DNA from: JAGVPT01 sp963843065
GTDB lineage: Bacteria > Bacteroidota > Ignavibacteria > UBA10030 > UBA8401
Length of the DNA: 21,679 bases
Assembly: GCA_963843065.1 (NCBI GenBank)
Contig: CAWJKX010000014.1
Coordinates: 1 to 21,679 of the forward strand
Direction of reading: 5' to 3'
The position numbers were made by a program, and so were the translations under genes. The notes under the pieces are model-generated. The model ran no database searches and had not been told where the DNA came from. It saw nothing but the letters and a program-made list of their open reading frames with translations. Positions 1-8,019 of the stretch are shown in pieces. Each line of letters begins with the position of its first letter. Position 1 is the stretch's first letter.

Positions 1-30
1 TTTTTTTATCAGGCGGGCTGAACCGTCGTA

Positions 31-2877
31 TTGTCAGGAGTTGAAGAATTGCGGGAAAATATTCTCCTTCTCACCACAGGAACTGCCGATAACACCTCTT
101 CCGCGGCGGTGGATTTTTTTGTCGATTTTACCGGCGTCGCGGCCGGCAAACTGAGTTTCGATTGGGGAGATATAACGAACGGCACGCTTGGGGCAAACCC
201 GCGCGCGGGCTCGCTGCGCGTCTACACAAGCACGGACGGGAAAACATTCACAGAGTTATCCCCGGCGGCGGTGCTTAATATCGTGAACGGCGCCGCCTCA
301 TCCGGCTCGGTGGCCGCTGTTTCTCTCCCGGCAAACTTGAACAACAGTTCAACGGCAAGAATCCGTTTCTACTATTATAACGGCACAGGGGGAACAACAG
401 GAAGCCGGCCAAAAATCAGCATCGATAACCTCACCGTAACCGCCCTCCCGGCATCCGAACCGAAAGCGCAGCCGACCGCGCTTGCGTTCGCGAACGTCGG
501 TTCCACGACGATGACAGTCTCTTTTACGGCTGCATCGCCCAAAGCTGACGGCTGCATTGTGCTTCGGCGTACCGGCGCGGTTCCAACGGGATCTCCGACG
601 GACGGCGTAACGTATACAGCCGGTCAGACAATCGGAGACGGAGTTGTAGACTTTGCAGGAAGCGGGACATCGTTTTCGGAAACAGGCTTGACGCCATCGA
701 CGACGTACGGTTATGCACTCTTCGCATATAATGGAAGAGGTTACGGTACGAATTATCTCAGCGCTAATCCTCTGACCGGAAGCCATGCCACCGGTGCAAC
801 TGCGGCCGCATCATTAAGCGACATCGTTGCTGTTGCAGGTTCTGAAGCCGCTGCCATTTCATCTCTCTCGAATCATTCGTCGCCGTTGTCATCCACGACG
901 GGAACGCAGGTATGGCAAATCAAAATCCGCGACGGCGGCGCCTCACTCGCTGACGGCGACGGCAAGCCGACAATTGTCTCCGGACTTATCTTCACGCAGG
1001 GTGCGCACAACAGTGTCGCAGATTGGACGTCCGCGATTCTCGCCGCCGACTTGTTCGATGGATCCACTCACCTCGCAAGTGGAGTCATCGGGACGAACTC
1101 TCTTGCATTCAGCGGTTTCACCGCAACAGCTCCCAGCAGCGGGACCAAAACGCTTTCGCTCAGAATTTCATTAAAAGCGGGGGGACTTCATGACCATCAG
1201 GTTTTTCAATTCTCGCTTACGGCTGCGAAAACAACAACGCAGACGGATGCGACAAGTTCACAGATGAGTTCTTTTGCGGCGATCAACTCGGACTCGACAA
1301 AGAACTCGATTGGCGTCGTCGCCACGCAATTAGTATTCACAAATTTTCCCTCCGATTTTGTGAATCTCAATACTAATTTTTCCGCTTCGCTTGAGGCACG
1401 CGATGCGAACAATAATTTAGACCTGGACGCCACCGGCAGCGTGGCCATTGCACTTGCGGCAGGCACGGGGTTAAGTTCAGGGTCCGGGCTCACAAAGAAC
1501 GTATCATCCGGCGTCGTCTCGTGGAACGATCTGAAAGTGAACGCGGGAGGGTTGGGAGTGAAACTGACAACGACAAACACCGGAGGCCTTGCGAATCCGA
1601 CAACCGCTTCGTTTGAAGCCACCAACGCGGTCCTTGTCGAAAATTTTTCTTACGCCGGCTCTACACTTCTGACTGCAAACGGCTGGTCGGCACATAGCGC
1701 TGGGGGAACCAATCCCATCACCGTTGTCTCTCCGGGCTTGACGTATGCCGGATACAATTCATCCGGTATCGGCAACGCGGCTGCATTGACGACCAGCGGA
1801 GAAGACGACAATCGCACGTTTGCCGAAATCACGACGGGAAAAGTTTACGCTTCGCTGCTCGTCAATGTCAGCGCAGCGCAGACCGGCGGCGATTATTTTT
1901 TTCATTTCAGCACGGCTTCCCTGGGAATTTTTACGGGACGTGTTTTTGCAAAAGACAGCAGCGGCAAGCTGGCATTCGGCATAAGCAAGAGCAGCACGGC
2001 ACCGAATTATACGAAGGCAGGCTATTCGTACAACACGACATATTTGCTCGTCGTGGAATATACGTTCAATGCAGTATCCGATACCGACGATGCCGTCGAT
2101 CTCTTCATTGACCCTCCGCTGAACGCACCCGAACATTCTCCGACGGTGAGCGCCCCTTCGGGGGAGAATGATGCTGCCGGTGTGGGAGCAATTGTGCTGA
2201 GACAGGGGGGAGCGGGGATCGCGCCGACGTTGGAGCTCGACGGAATTCGTGTTGCGACTTCATGGGGCAGCGTTCCGCTTCCGGTTGAGCTTACATCTTT
2301 CACGGCTGTTGCCGGTCCCGTCGCCGCAGAACTCCGCTGGACGACGGCGACGGAAGTGAATAATTACGGGTTCGAGGTGCAGCGTACGAGTGCCCTCCCC
2401 GTGATAGGGGAAGGGTTGAGTGGGGGTGTGGGGTGGGCGAAGATCGGCTTCGTCAGCGGCAGCGGCACGAGCAATATACCGCACAGCTATTCTTTTGTCG
2501 ACAACTCTCTTCTCTTCGGTGCGAACAGCTACCGTCTTAAGCAAATCGACCGGGACGGGAATTTTGAGTACAGCAAAATAGCAGAAGCGACCATTGCATC
2601 GACGCCAAACACGATCGTGCTCGGACAGAACTATCCCAATCCGTTCAACCCGACAACGACGATTACATTCGACCTCACCCGGACGTTTGGAGAAAGGGTA
2701 ACATTAAAAGTGTACGACATTCTCGGACGCGAAGTGGCAACGTTGTTCAATGAAGAAGGGAAAGAGGGAAGATACAGTGTTCTGTTCGATGCATCGAAAC
2801 TTTCTGCAGGTGTGTATATTTATACGATAAGAATCGGCAATTTTACGGCATCGAAAAAATTGCTTCTTCTCAAATAG
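31..2877 (+). CDS. large secreted multidomain protein with T9SS C-terminal sorting domain (5' end broken)
   Basis: The product is a cell-surface or secreted protein exported by the type IX system; substrate unknown. Visible parts: residues 1-140, a beta-rich domain ending in KISIDNLTV; about 148-255, an Fn3-like domain; about 427-525, a Big/filamin-like Ig domain starting ATQLVF; about 530-750, a jelly-roll-like beta domain; about 755-850, the LPVELTSFTA module often found before the sorting domain; about 863-948, the sorting domain with YPNPFNPTT, VYDILGREV and a SKKLLLLK end. There is no signal peptide. The frame is closed by TGA at 19-21, and the only start is a TTG at 31 inside a domain. 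Frame 3 (bases 3-41) reads SGGLNRRIVRS, which could be the true upstream part, so I infer a frameshift near 36-48 and a gene that begins before the window. The module pair at the C-terminus is shared with the protein at 11822-13316. Confidence 0.85.
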   Translation: MSGVEELRENILLLTTGTADNTSSAAVDFFVDFTGVAAGKLSFDWGDITNGTLGANPRAGSLRVYTSTDGKTFTELSPAAVLNIVNGAASSGSVAAVSLPANLNNSSTARIRFYYYNGTGGTTGSRPKISIDNLTVTALPASEPKAQPTALAFANVGSTTMTVSFTAASPKADGCIVLRRTGAVPTGSPTDGVTYTAGQTIGDGVVDFAGSGTSFSETGLTPSTTYGYALFAYNGRGYGTNYLSANPLTGSHATGATAAASLSDIVAVAGSEAAAISSLSNHSSPLSSTTGTQVWQIKIRDGGASLADGDGKPTIVSGLIFTQGAHNSVADWTSAILAADLFDGSTHLASGVIGTNSLAFSGFTATAPSSGTKTLSLRISLKAGGLHDHQVFQFSLTAAKTTTQTDATSSQMSSFAAINSDSTKNSIGVVATQLVFTNFPSDFVNLNTNFSASLEARDANNNLDLDATGSVAIALAAGTGLSSGSGLTKNVSSGVVSWNDLKVNAGGLGVKLTTTNTGGLANPTTASFEATNAVLVENFSYAGSTLLTANGWSAHSAGGTNPITVVSPGLTYAGYNSSGIGNAAALTTSGEDDNRTFAEITTGKVYASLLVNVSAAQTGGDYFFHFSTASLGIFTGRVFAKDSSGKLAFGISKSSTAPNYTKAGYSYNTTYLLVVEYTFNAVSDTDDAVDLFIDPPLNAPEHSPTVSAPSGENDAAGVGAIVLRQGGAGIAPTLELDGIRVATSWGSVPLPVELTSFTAVAGPVAAELRWTTATEVNNYGFEVQRTSALPVIGEGLSGGVGWAKIGFVSGSGTSNIPHSYSFVDNSLLFGANSYRLKQIDRDGNFEYSKIAEATIASTPNTIVLGQNYPNPFNPTTTITFDLTRTFGERVTLKVYDILGREVATLFNEEGKEGRYSVLFDASKLSAGVYIYTIRIGNFTASKKLLLLK

Positions 2878-2881
2878 TAAT

Positions 2882-2982
2882 TAGAAGCTATCTCAAAAAC
2901 CCTGGATTATGTCTTTCTCAAGGAACACAGCATGACATTTACGGCTCTTTCTGCATGGAAACCATTTTTGAGATGGCTTCTA
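2882..2982. repeat. 101-bp inverted-repeat element (MITE-like)
   Basis: The ends are inverted repeats: left TAGAAGCTATCTCAAAAA at 2882-2899, right reverse complement TAGAAGCCATCTCAAAAA, matching at 17 of 18 positions. The interior is non-coding. It starts four bases after the stop codon of the T9SS cargo gene. No convincing target-site duplication is seen. It could be a small transposon derivative or simply a large hairpin at the end of the transcript. Confidence 0.55.
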
Positions 2983-3101
2983 GAAACATCTGAAAAATTG
3001 TTTCGCGCTAAGCCGCGAAGATTCTGTTTTAGAATCATTTTGCGGCTTTGCGTTTTTGCGCGAGACGTACTTTCAGGATTATTCAGAAGTCTCAAACTAA
3101 T

Positions 3102-3137
3102 AATGCCGGTCGCTTGAAAAGTGTCCGGCATTTTTTT
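3102..3137 (+). terminator. Rho-independent-type terminator hairpin
   Basis: AATGCCGG at 3102-3109 pairs with CCGGCATT at 3125-3132 around a 15-base loop, and the 3' arm runs into seven Ts (3131-3137). It lies 225 bases after the T9SS cargo gene. The intervening bases hold the inverted-repeat element and a stretch (about 3000-3065) with the motif TGCGGCTTTGCG, similar to a stretch near 9688-9710. Confidence 0.55.
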
Positions 3138-3160
3138 GAACTGGGTATCTGCTCACCATG

Positions 3161-3505
3161 TCCTTCGATGCGCTCTCCCGCTCTTCGAGCGGTATCGCTT
3201 ACTCAGGATGAGCATGCTATTTTGTAAGCTTAAATAAAGTCTGCTCATCCTGAGCAATCCCGTTCCGCAAAGCGGAGCGGGAGCGTCGAAGGGCATCCTG
3301 AGCAATCCCGTTCCGCTAAAGCGGAACGGGAGCGTCGAAGGGCATCCTGAGCAATCCCGTTCCGCTAAAGCGGAACGGGAGCGTCGAAGGGCATCCTGAG
3401 CAAGTGAGCGGAGCGAACGCGTCGAAGGGCATCCTGAGCAAGTGAGCGGAGCGAACGCGTCGAAGGGCATCCTGAGCAAGTGAGCGGAGCGAACGCGTCG
3501 AAGGA
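3161..3505. repeat. bipartite palindromic repeat, tandemly expanded (copy 1)
   Basis: The left arm (3161-3211) runs from CCTTCGATGCG to ACTCAGGATGA. A linker (3212-3244) contains AAGCTTAAATAAAGTCTG. The right side is six tandem units, each starting CATCCTGAGCAA and ending CGTCGAAGG: about 3246-3293, 3294-3342 and 3343-3391 (48-49 bp) with the core CCCGTTCCGCTAAAGCGGAA, then 3392-3429, 3430-3467 and 3468-3505 (38 bp) with the core GTGAGCGGAGCGAACGCG. The 51-base left arm is the exact reverse complement of the right arm of the copy at 17204-17255. Open frames through it are accidental. Confidence 0.85.
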
Positions 3506-3547
3506 CGTCCTGGATATCTTTAATTAATGAATTCCCCCACCCGGTAT

Positions 3548-3691
3548 CAACTTGAGTAGTGATCAAGTTTGGTAAGGTGACGGACACCTTATCAAGTTAC
3601 CCCACCAAATCTTTTGGCATACTATGATTTTTCGAGTGAGGTGTCCGTCACCTCTCGTAGCAAACGCAAAATTGAGCACTACTTCAACTTG
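3548..3691. repeat. 144-bp imperfect inverted repeat with GGTGACGGACACC motifs
   Basis: The outer arms are CAACTTGAGTAGTGATCAAG (from 3548) and, read on the other strand from 3691, CAAGTTGAAGTAGTGCTCAA. The inner parts hold AAGGTGACGGACACCTT (3574-3590) and its inverted partner GAGGTGTCCGTCACCTC (3638-3654); each is also a near-palindrome. The whole could fold into one long hairpin. It ends 37 bases before the DUF2085 start codon, so it may sit in that gene's promoter region. A related motif, CTGTCAGGCACCTT, occurs at 9786. Confidence 0.6.
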
Positions 3692-3728
3692 ATTCTTTTC
3701 CACGATTCTGCTATACTGTTTCCCACGT

Positions 3729-4232
3729 ATGACACCACGCCGATTTCTTATCGCTGCTGTATTTTTTTGGTGTGCCGCGATCGTTGCGACGCCGCTGCTG
3801 GATTCGCTCAGCGGCTCCGGAGCGAGCGCAGCATCTTTTTCGTATCAATTCTTTTCCCGCGTGTGCCATCAGCTCGATTCCCGGTCGTTTCACATCGCCG
3901 GGAGCAAGTTCGCGGTATGCATTCGGTGCACGTCGATTTATGCGGCGTTCTTTCTCGGCATTCTGTTGTTTCCGGCGTTATCACGCATAGGGATTACCGC
4001 CGTATCGGCAAGAGTTGTGCTCGCACTCTCGGCGTTCCCGATGGCGCTTGACGTCGCTTTGGACGGGATTGGACTTCACGAAAGCACGGTGGCAACGCGG
4101 GTTGTTACCGGCGCGCTCTTTGGCTTTGCGCTGGGAATAATTCTGGCGCCCTTACTCGAAGAACTTCTGCAGGAAATGTTTTCACGATTGAATAACTTTA
4201 TACGGACAACGTATGCGACCAAAACCAGATAG
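3729..4232 (+). CDS. DUF2085 family integral membrane protein
   Basis: A 167-residue protein with about four hydrophobic segments. The family signature is clear: CHQLDSRSFHIAGSKFAVC followed by IRCTSIYAAFF at about residues 46-77, matching the DUF2085 pattern of CH-x-(R/D)-S-F and C-x-x-C-T-x-(I/L)-Y; the paired cysteines and the histidine suggest a metal or redox site, which is an inference. The function of the family is not established. ATG at 3729 is used because the protein begins with a typical hydrophobic segment straight after it. The 3' end overlaps the next gene by 20 bases, so the two are probably translated together. Confidence 0.8.
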   Translation: MTPRRFLIAAVFFWCAAIVATPLLDSLSGSGASAASFSYQFFSRVCHQLDSRSFHIAGSKFAVCIRCTSIYAAFFLGILLFPALSRIGITAVSARVVLALSAFPMALDVALDGIGLHESTVATRVVTGALFGFALGIILAPLLEELLQEMFSRLNNFIRTTYATKTR

Positions 4233-4719
4233 ATTCATGCCGGCGTTGTACGGCGGACTGGTCATCGCGGGAATTTCCGCGATCCCGGGATTAAACCTCA
4301 TCAACGTTTGCTGCTGCGCGGGGATTTTGCTGGGAGGATTCCTTGCGGTCTTCTTCTATAAACAGGAATTGACCCCCGAGATGGACCCGCTCACCTCGAA
4401 CGACTGCGTACGCCTCGGCGCGTTTACCGGAGTCATCGCAGCGGTGGCCGGCACGATCATCAGCGTCCTGGTGATGCTCATTTTCGGAAATATCGCCCTT
4501 GAGATGATGATGAATATCGTGCACAAGATGAACGTGGAACTCCCGGATAACGTCGAGCAGATGATCGATCAGGGGATGGAGGAGAAGATTTCGTTCTTCG
4601 GGATGATGTTTTCGCTTTTCTTTAATCTCATCGTCGACGTTCTTTTCGCGACCCTTGGCGGTTTAATCGGCTGGTCGGTCTTCAAACCGAAGCCGCAGTT
4701 TCCGCAGCAAGGACTTTGA
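4213..4719 (+). CDS. conserved-looking membrane protein of unknown function
   Basis: A 168-residue protein. Hydrophobic segments lie at about residues 10-28, 33-47, 70-92 and 130-155, with a CCC cluster at about 32-34 and an acidic, Met-rich loop (about 100-125) between the last two segments. I do not recognise a named family. It overlaps the DUF2085 gene by 20 bases in another frame, indicating an operon and perhaps a shared membrane role. Its stop codon abuts, with no gap, the last codon of the convergent histidine kinase gene. Intact, with no sign of frameshift. Confidence 0.75.
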   Translation: MRPKPDRFMPALYGGLVIAGISAIPGLNLINVCCCAGILLGGFLAVFFYKQELTPEMDPLTSNDCVRLGAFTGVIAAVAGTIISVLVMLIFGNIALEMMMNIVHKMNVELPDNVEQMIDQGMEEKISFFGMMFSLFFNLIVDVLFATLGGLIGWSVFKPKPQFPQQGL

Positions 4720-5916
4720 TTACGGCCGCAGTTTGATCCTGAACGTCGTCCCGACCCCGAGCTTGCTCTCTTTGACCGAAAGTTTGCCCCGATGGTAGGT
4801 TTCGATAATTCTTTTGGACAGGCTGAGTCCGAGCCCCCATCCCCGTTTCTTCGTGCTGAAGCCGGGGCGAAAAATATCTTTGCGGTAGGCCGCATCGATC
4901 CCTTTTCCCGTATCGGTTACGTCGATCACCGGCGCGCCGTTCAGGCGTGAAATCCGGAATGAAATTTTTCCTTTCCCCTCTTCCATCGCGTCCAGCCCGT
5001 TCTTCACAAGATTTTCCAGCACCCATTCGAACAATTCCCGGTTGATCTTTGCGATGACCGGCTCAGCGGGCTCGAGCGTGATGTCGACCCGTTTTCCCAT
5101 TTGCGGAATTCTTTTTTGGAAATAGCGTATCACACCGTTGACAACGCCGCCCAGCTCTTCCTCGCGCAGGTCCGGCTTGGAACCGATTTTCGAAAACCGG
5201 TCCGCGATCTTGCTCAAGCGGAGGAGGTCGTGTTCCATTTCCGCGATCGTCTCGATCACCTTCGCGTCCGCCTCGGGGCGGAGCTTCATGATCTCGACCC
5301 AGCCCATCATGCTCGAGAGCGGAGTGCCGAGCTGGTGGGCGGTTTCACGCGCCATCCCGACCCAGATGTTGCTTTGCTCGCTCCTCTTGATGTAACTGAA
5401 GCCGATATAGCCGACAAAAACGAAAAGTGCGCCGATCACGATTTCGATGTAGGGAAGCCACCGGAGCCGGGTGACGAGCTGCGACTCCCCGTAATGCACT
5501 CTGCTCAAGATGATCGTATCCTGGTACGAGACGATGATCGGGCGGTTGATCTTGTCCATGTCGGCGATGAGCGACCGGACATACGCATCGCGCTCGCTTT
5601 TGGGAAGCGTCGTATCGATGTCGATATTCCGCGACGCTTTGATGTCGATGTCGTTCGCACTGGACTCGATAATCGGGAAATCGATAGCGCGGATAAGCTC
5701 GTCAAAGATAAAGTTGTATTCACTCCCCGAGAAGGGACTGTTGGCAAGGTACTCGACCGATTTTGCGTACAGCCCGGCAAATTCGCGTTCTTTTTCCTGA
5801 AGCCGGTCGACAAGATTATGGGTGTAAATGAGGATCGGGATGATGATGACGAAAGCCGCCACCATCAGTGCTATTTTGATATTGCCGGATTTAGGGCTGC
5901 GCGTGCTGAGATTCAT
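4720..5916 (-). CDS. membrane-bound sensor histidine kinase (HAMP-less)
   Basis: A 398-residue two-component sensor. A TM segment (about 13-33) is followed by an extracytoplasmic domain (34-153), a second TM (about 154-176) and then directly the kinase core with no HAMP domain. The H-box is ARETAHQLGTPLSS with phospho-acceptor His194; the N-box is NLVKNGLDAME (Asn302/Asn306); G1 is DTGKGID (335-341); the F-box/G2 region is FSTKKRGWGLGLSLSKRI (353-370). The HQLGTPLSS form of the H-box is common in Bacteroidota-type kinases. No response regulator gene is adjacent, so the partner is unknown. It faces the membrane-protein pair at 3729-4719 in convergent orientation with no spacer and no visible terminator. 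The start ATG at 5916 is followed by a basic stretch before TM1, as expected. Confidence 0.9.
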   Translation of the reverse strand: MNLSTRSPKSGNIKIALMVAAFVIIIPILIYTHNLVDRLQEKEREFAGLYAKSVEYLANSPFSGSEYNFIFDELIRAIDFPIIESSANDIDIKASRNIDIDTTLPKSERDAYVRSLIADMDKINRPIIVSYQDTIILSRVHYGESQLVTRLRWLPYIEIVIGALFVFVGYIGFSYIKRSEQSNIWVGMARETAHQLGTPLSSMMGWVEIMKLRPEADAKVIETIAEMEHDLLRLSKIADRFSKIGSKPDLREEELGGVVNGVIRYFQKRIPQMGKRVDITLEPAEPVIAKINRELFEWVLENLVKNGLDAMEEGKGKISFRISRLNGAPVIDVTDTGKGIDAAYRKDIFRPGFSTKKRGWGLGLSLSKRIIETYHRGKLSVKESKLGVGTTFRIKLRP

Positions 5917-6085
5917 GGGAAGTGTATATGGCTTTATTTGAAATGAAATCCGTTAGAAGCCGTCTTGACAACTCGGCAGTTCATCTTTTTCTCAAACAGG
6001 TCATCCGAAGGAGTCCATTCGGCTTTCGGGAAAAAATAAATATGCTTCTTTATATACCTAAAAACAGACAAAGTTGTTCATCTCG

Positions 6086-6203
6086 TCCTTCGATGCGCTC
6101 TCTTCCTTCGCTTACTCAGGATGAAAATGCCATTACCAAGCATAAACAAAGTCTGTTCATCCTGAGCGAGTCCCGATGTTTTTTATCGGGACGAGTCGAA
6201 GGA
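6086..6203. repeat. bipartite palindromic repeat (copy 2)
   Basis: Left arm TCCTTCGATGCGCTC to CTCAGGATGA (6086-6124), a linker with AAGCATAAACAAAGTCTG (6138-6155), and a right arm from TTCATCCTGAG to CGAAGGA (6155-6203) whose core is a GTCCCGAT/ATCGGGAC hairpin with a T-rich loop (about 6170-6191). It occupies most of the gap (5917-6281) between the histidine kinase start and the purA 3' end. No gene is seen in that gap. Confidence 0.75.
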
Positions 6204-6281
6204 CACCCTGTCCCGAAGGGCGAGGAGTAGTACATTTTGACATACTTCCAGCAGAAGTGGAAATAGAGTCCTCAGAATATT

Positions 6282-7548
6282 TTACCGGAGGATTGTCTGG
6301 TCGCGGCGTGCACCGACCGAGACGATCGATACCGGCACTCCCGACAATTTCGCGATTGCTTCGATATACTGCTGAGCCTGCTTTGGAAGCTGCTTGTATT
6401 TTTTTGCATCCGAAATTTTTTCCTTCCATCCTTTGAAAGAACGGTAAACCGGCTCGACGCGTTCGAGAGTTTGAAGGTCGGAAGGAAACGATTTGAGCAA
6501 GCGATTGTCGATTGCATACCCGGTGCAGATCTTGATTTCATCAAAATCATCCAACACATCGAGTTTTGTCAGGGCAATCTTTTTAACGCCGTTGATTTCA
6601 AGCGAGTATTTCAGGCTCACCATGTCGAGCCAGCCGCAGCGCCGGGGGCGGCCGGTTGTTGACCCGAATTCGTGTCCGACGGTGCGAAGGCGTTCGCCGA
6701 TGCCGTCGGCGTATTCGTCGGGAAGGGTCCGTTGCCGACGCGGGTGGAGTAGGCCTTCACAATGCCGATAATATTCTTGACCGCCGTCGGAGGAATTCCC
6801 AGCCCCGTACATGCGCCGCCGCTTGTCGGGTTGGAGGAGGTGACAAACGGATACGTTCCATGATCCACGTCGAGCAGCGCCCCCTGCGCCCCTTCGGCAA
6901 GGATATGCTTTTTCTTTTTGAGAGCGGCATTTAAATAGAGAGAAGTGTCGGTAGCGTAGGGTTGATTTTTTTATCGAATTCTCGGTACTCGCTGATGATT
7001 TTGTTGACGTCGAGTACTGCGGAACCGTAGACTTTGCTGAGGAGCTGATTCTTCTCTTCGATATTCAGTTTTAATTTGTCGGCGAGGACTTTCCGGTCGA
7101 GCAGGTCGACGACGCGGATGCCGGTGCGCATGTACTCGTCGATATAGGCCGGACTGATGCCGCGCCCCGTTGTGCCGATCTTGTTTGCCCCTTGTTCGCG
7201 GATGCTGTCCAGGAGTTTGTGATACGGCATGATCAAATGGGCCTTGTGGCTGATGAAGAGGCGCCCCTCGATCTTGATGTTGAACGATTTGATCATGGCG
7301 ATTTCTTCCATCAGGGCCATCGGGTCGATGACGACGCCGTTTCCGATGACGCATGCGACATGCTTGTGAAAGATTCCGGATGGAATAAGGTGGAGGACGT
7401 ACTTTTTCTCGCCGATGACGACCGTGTGGCCGGCATTTGCGCCCCCCTGATAGCGGGCGACGATGTCAATCTCGTCGCTCAAGAGATCGACTATTTTTCC
7501 TTTTCCTTCGTCCCCCCATTGCGCCCCCACAATAATTGTTACTGGCAT
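6282..7548 (-). CDS. purA: adenylosuccinate synthetase, split over three frames
   Basis: PurA joins IMP and aspartate using GTP to give adenylosuccinate, the first committed step to AMP. The N-terminus VGAQWGDEGKGKIVDLL carries the GTP-binding loop and catalytic Asp; GGANAGHTVV, IGTTGRGISPAY, the ILAEGAQGALLDVDHGTYPF block, GSTTGRPRRCGWLD and a normal C-terminus are all present, so the complete enzyme of about 420 residues can be read. The frame breaks twice. Near 6959-6961, a three-base run of plus-strand G lacks one base: restoring it joins KKINP to YATDTSLYLN. Near 6718-6727, between NGPFP and LPDEYADGIGERL, the normally expected FPTEL-type text is shortened, compatible with loss of 13 bases between two CTTCCCGAC copies or of a single base. 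PurA is normally essential, so I read these as consensus errors. Start ATG at 7548 gives the standard MPVTIIVGAQWG N-terminus. Confidence 0.9.
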
Positions 7549-7644
7549 AACGATAGTCTTTTAGATGTCTAATGAGAGTTGAAATAGAATTCTAACGATT
7601 CATATACAAAAAAAAGGATGGAATCTCAAGGTTCAAAAGAAAAG

Positions 7645-7775
7645 GGTAGTGTTACAATTTCGAAGTAAATGTCATTCCGGCGAAAGCCGGAATCCAGTTT
7701 AATCGGTCTGGATGCCAGCTTTCGCTGGCATGACACACATTTTTCGGTTTGATATGCTCAAACTGTAACACTACC
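7645..7775. mobile_element. 131-bp MITE-like element with 8-bp target-site duplication
   Basis: Terminal inverted repeats GGTAGTGTTACAATTT (7645-7660) and AAACTGTAACACTACC (7760-7775) match at 15 of 16 positions. The direct repeat AAGAAAAG flanks it exactly at 7637-7644 and 7776-7783, as expected from transposition. Inside are two palindromes, TTCCGGCGAAAGCCGGAA (about 7675-7692) and GCCAGCTTTCGCTGGC (about 7713-7728), within the GTCATTCC...ATCCAG and CTGGAT...ATGACA contexts of a widespread bacterial repeat. It has no coding capacity, so it would need a transposase in trans. An IS with GGTAGTGTTACA ends and 8-bp duplications, possibly IS1-like, is a guess. The rest of 7549-8019 has no gene. 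Confidence 0.8.
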
Positions 7776-7794
7776 AAGAAAAGAAGGAGCTTTG

Positions 7795-7831
7795 CGTTAA
7801 ACGTTTTACGTTTTACGTAAAACGTTTAACG
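7795..7831. repeat. perfect 16-bp-arm palindrome
   Basis: CGTTAAACGTTTTACG (7795-7810) and CGTAAAACGTTTAACG (7816-7831) are exact reverse complements around a five-base TTTTA centre. It contains only the nested words CGTTAAACG and CGTTTTACG. No T-run follows, so a classical terminator is unlikely. Role unknown. Confidence 0.7.
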
Positions 7832-8019
7832 TCGGAATATCTGCGAAGCGTTGCCGGTTTCATTACTCTCCGGTTGTTTTTCCCAAATCTTGATTCTCCA
7901 AGCAATTAAAAGTACATTTTTGCATGGACGTTTTGAAAACGTCGCTATTCCCGAACAGACGACGGACTTGAAACAAAACAGATCTACATTCACTTTCCAG
8001 GACAAGAACCAGCAACGAA

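Noticed and set aside
3153..3587. Minus-strand open frame of 144 codons with repeated peptide blocks
   Set aside because: It is a by-product of the tandem palindrome array at 3161-3505; the periodic peptide follows the DNA repeat and has no start context or family.
3614..4051. Plus-strand open frame of 145 codons overlapping the DUF2085 gene
   Set aside because: It is in another frame from the protein with the CHQLDSRSF and CIRCTSIY signature and has no recognisable feature of its own.
5101..5946. Plus-strand open frame of 281 codons
   Set aside because: It lies entirely antisense to the histidine kinase, which has all its catalytic boxes; the plus-strand product is rich in Asp, His and Arg as expected from a shadow frame.
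6282..7548. Programmed frameshifting in purA
   Set aside because: No slippery heptamer with downstream structure is evident, PurA is not known to use frameshifting, and the same defect type occurs in many unrelated genes of the window.
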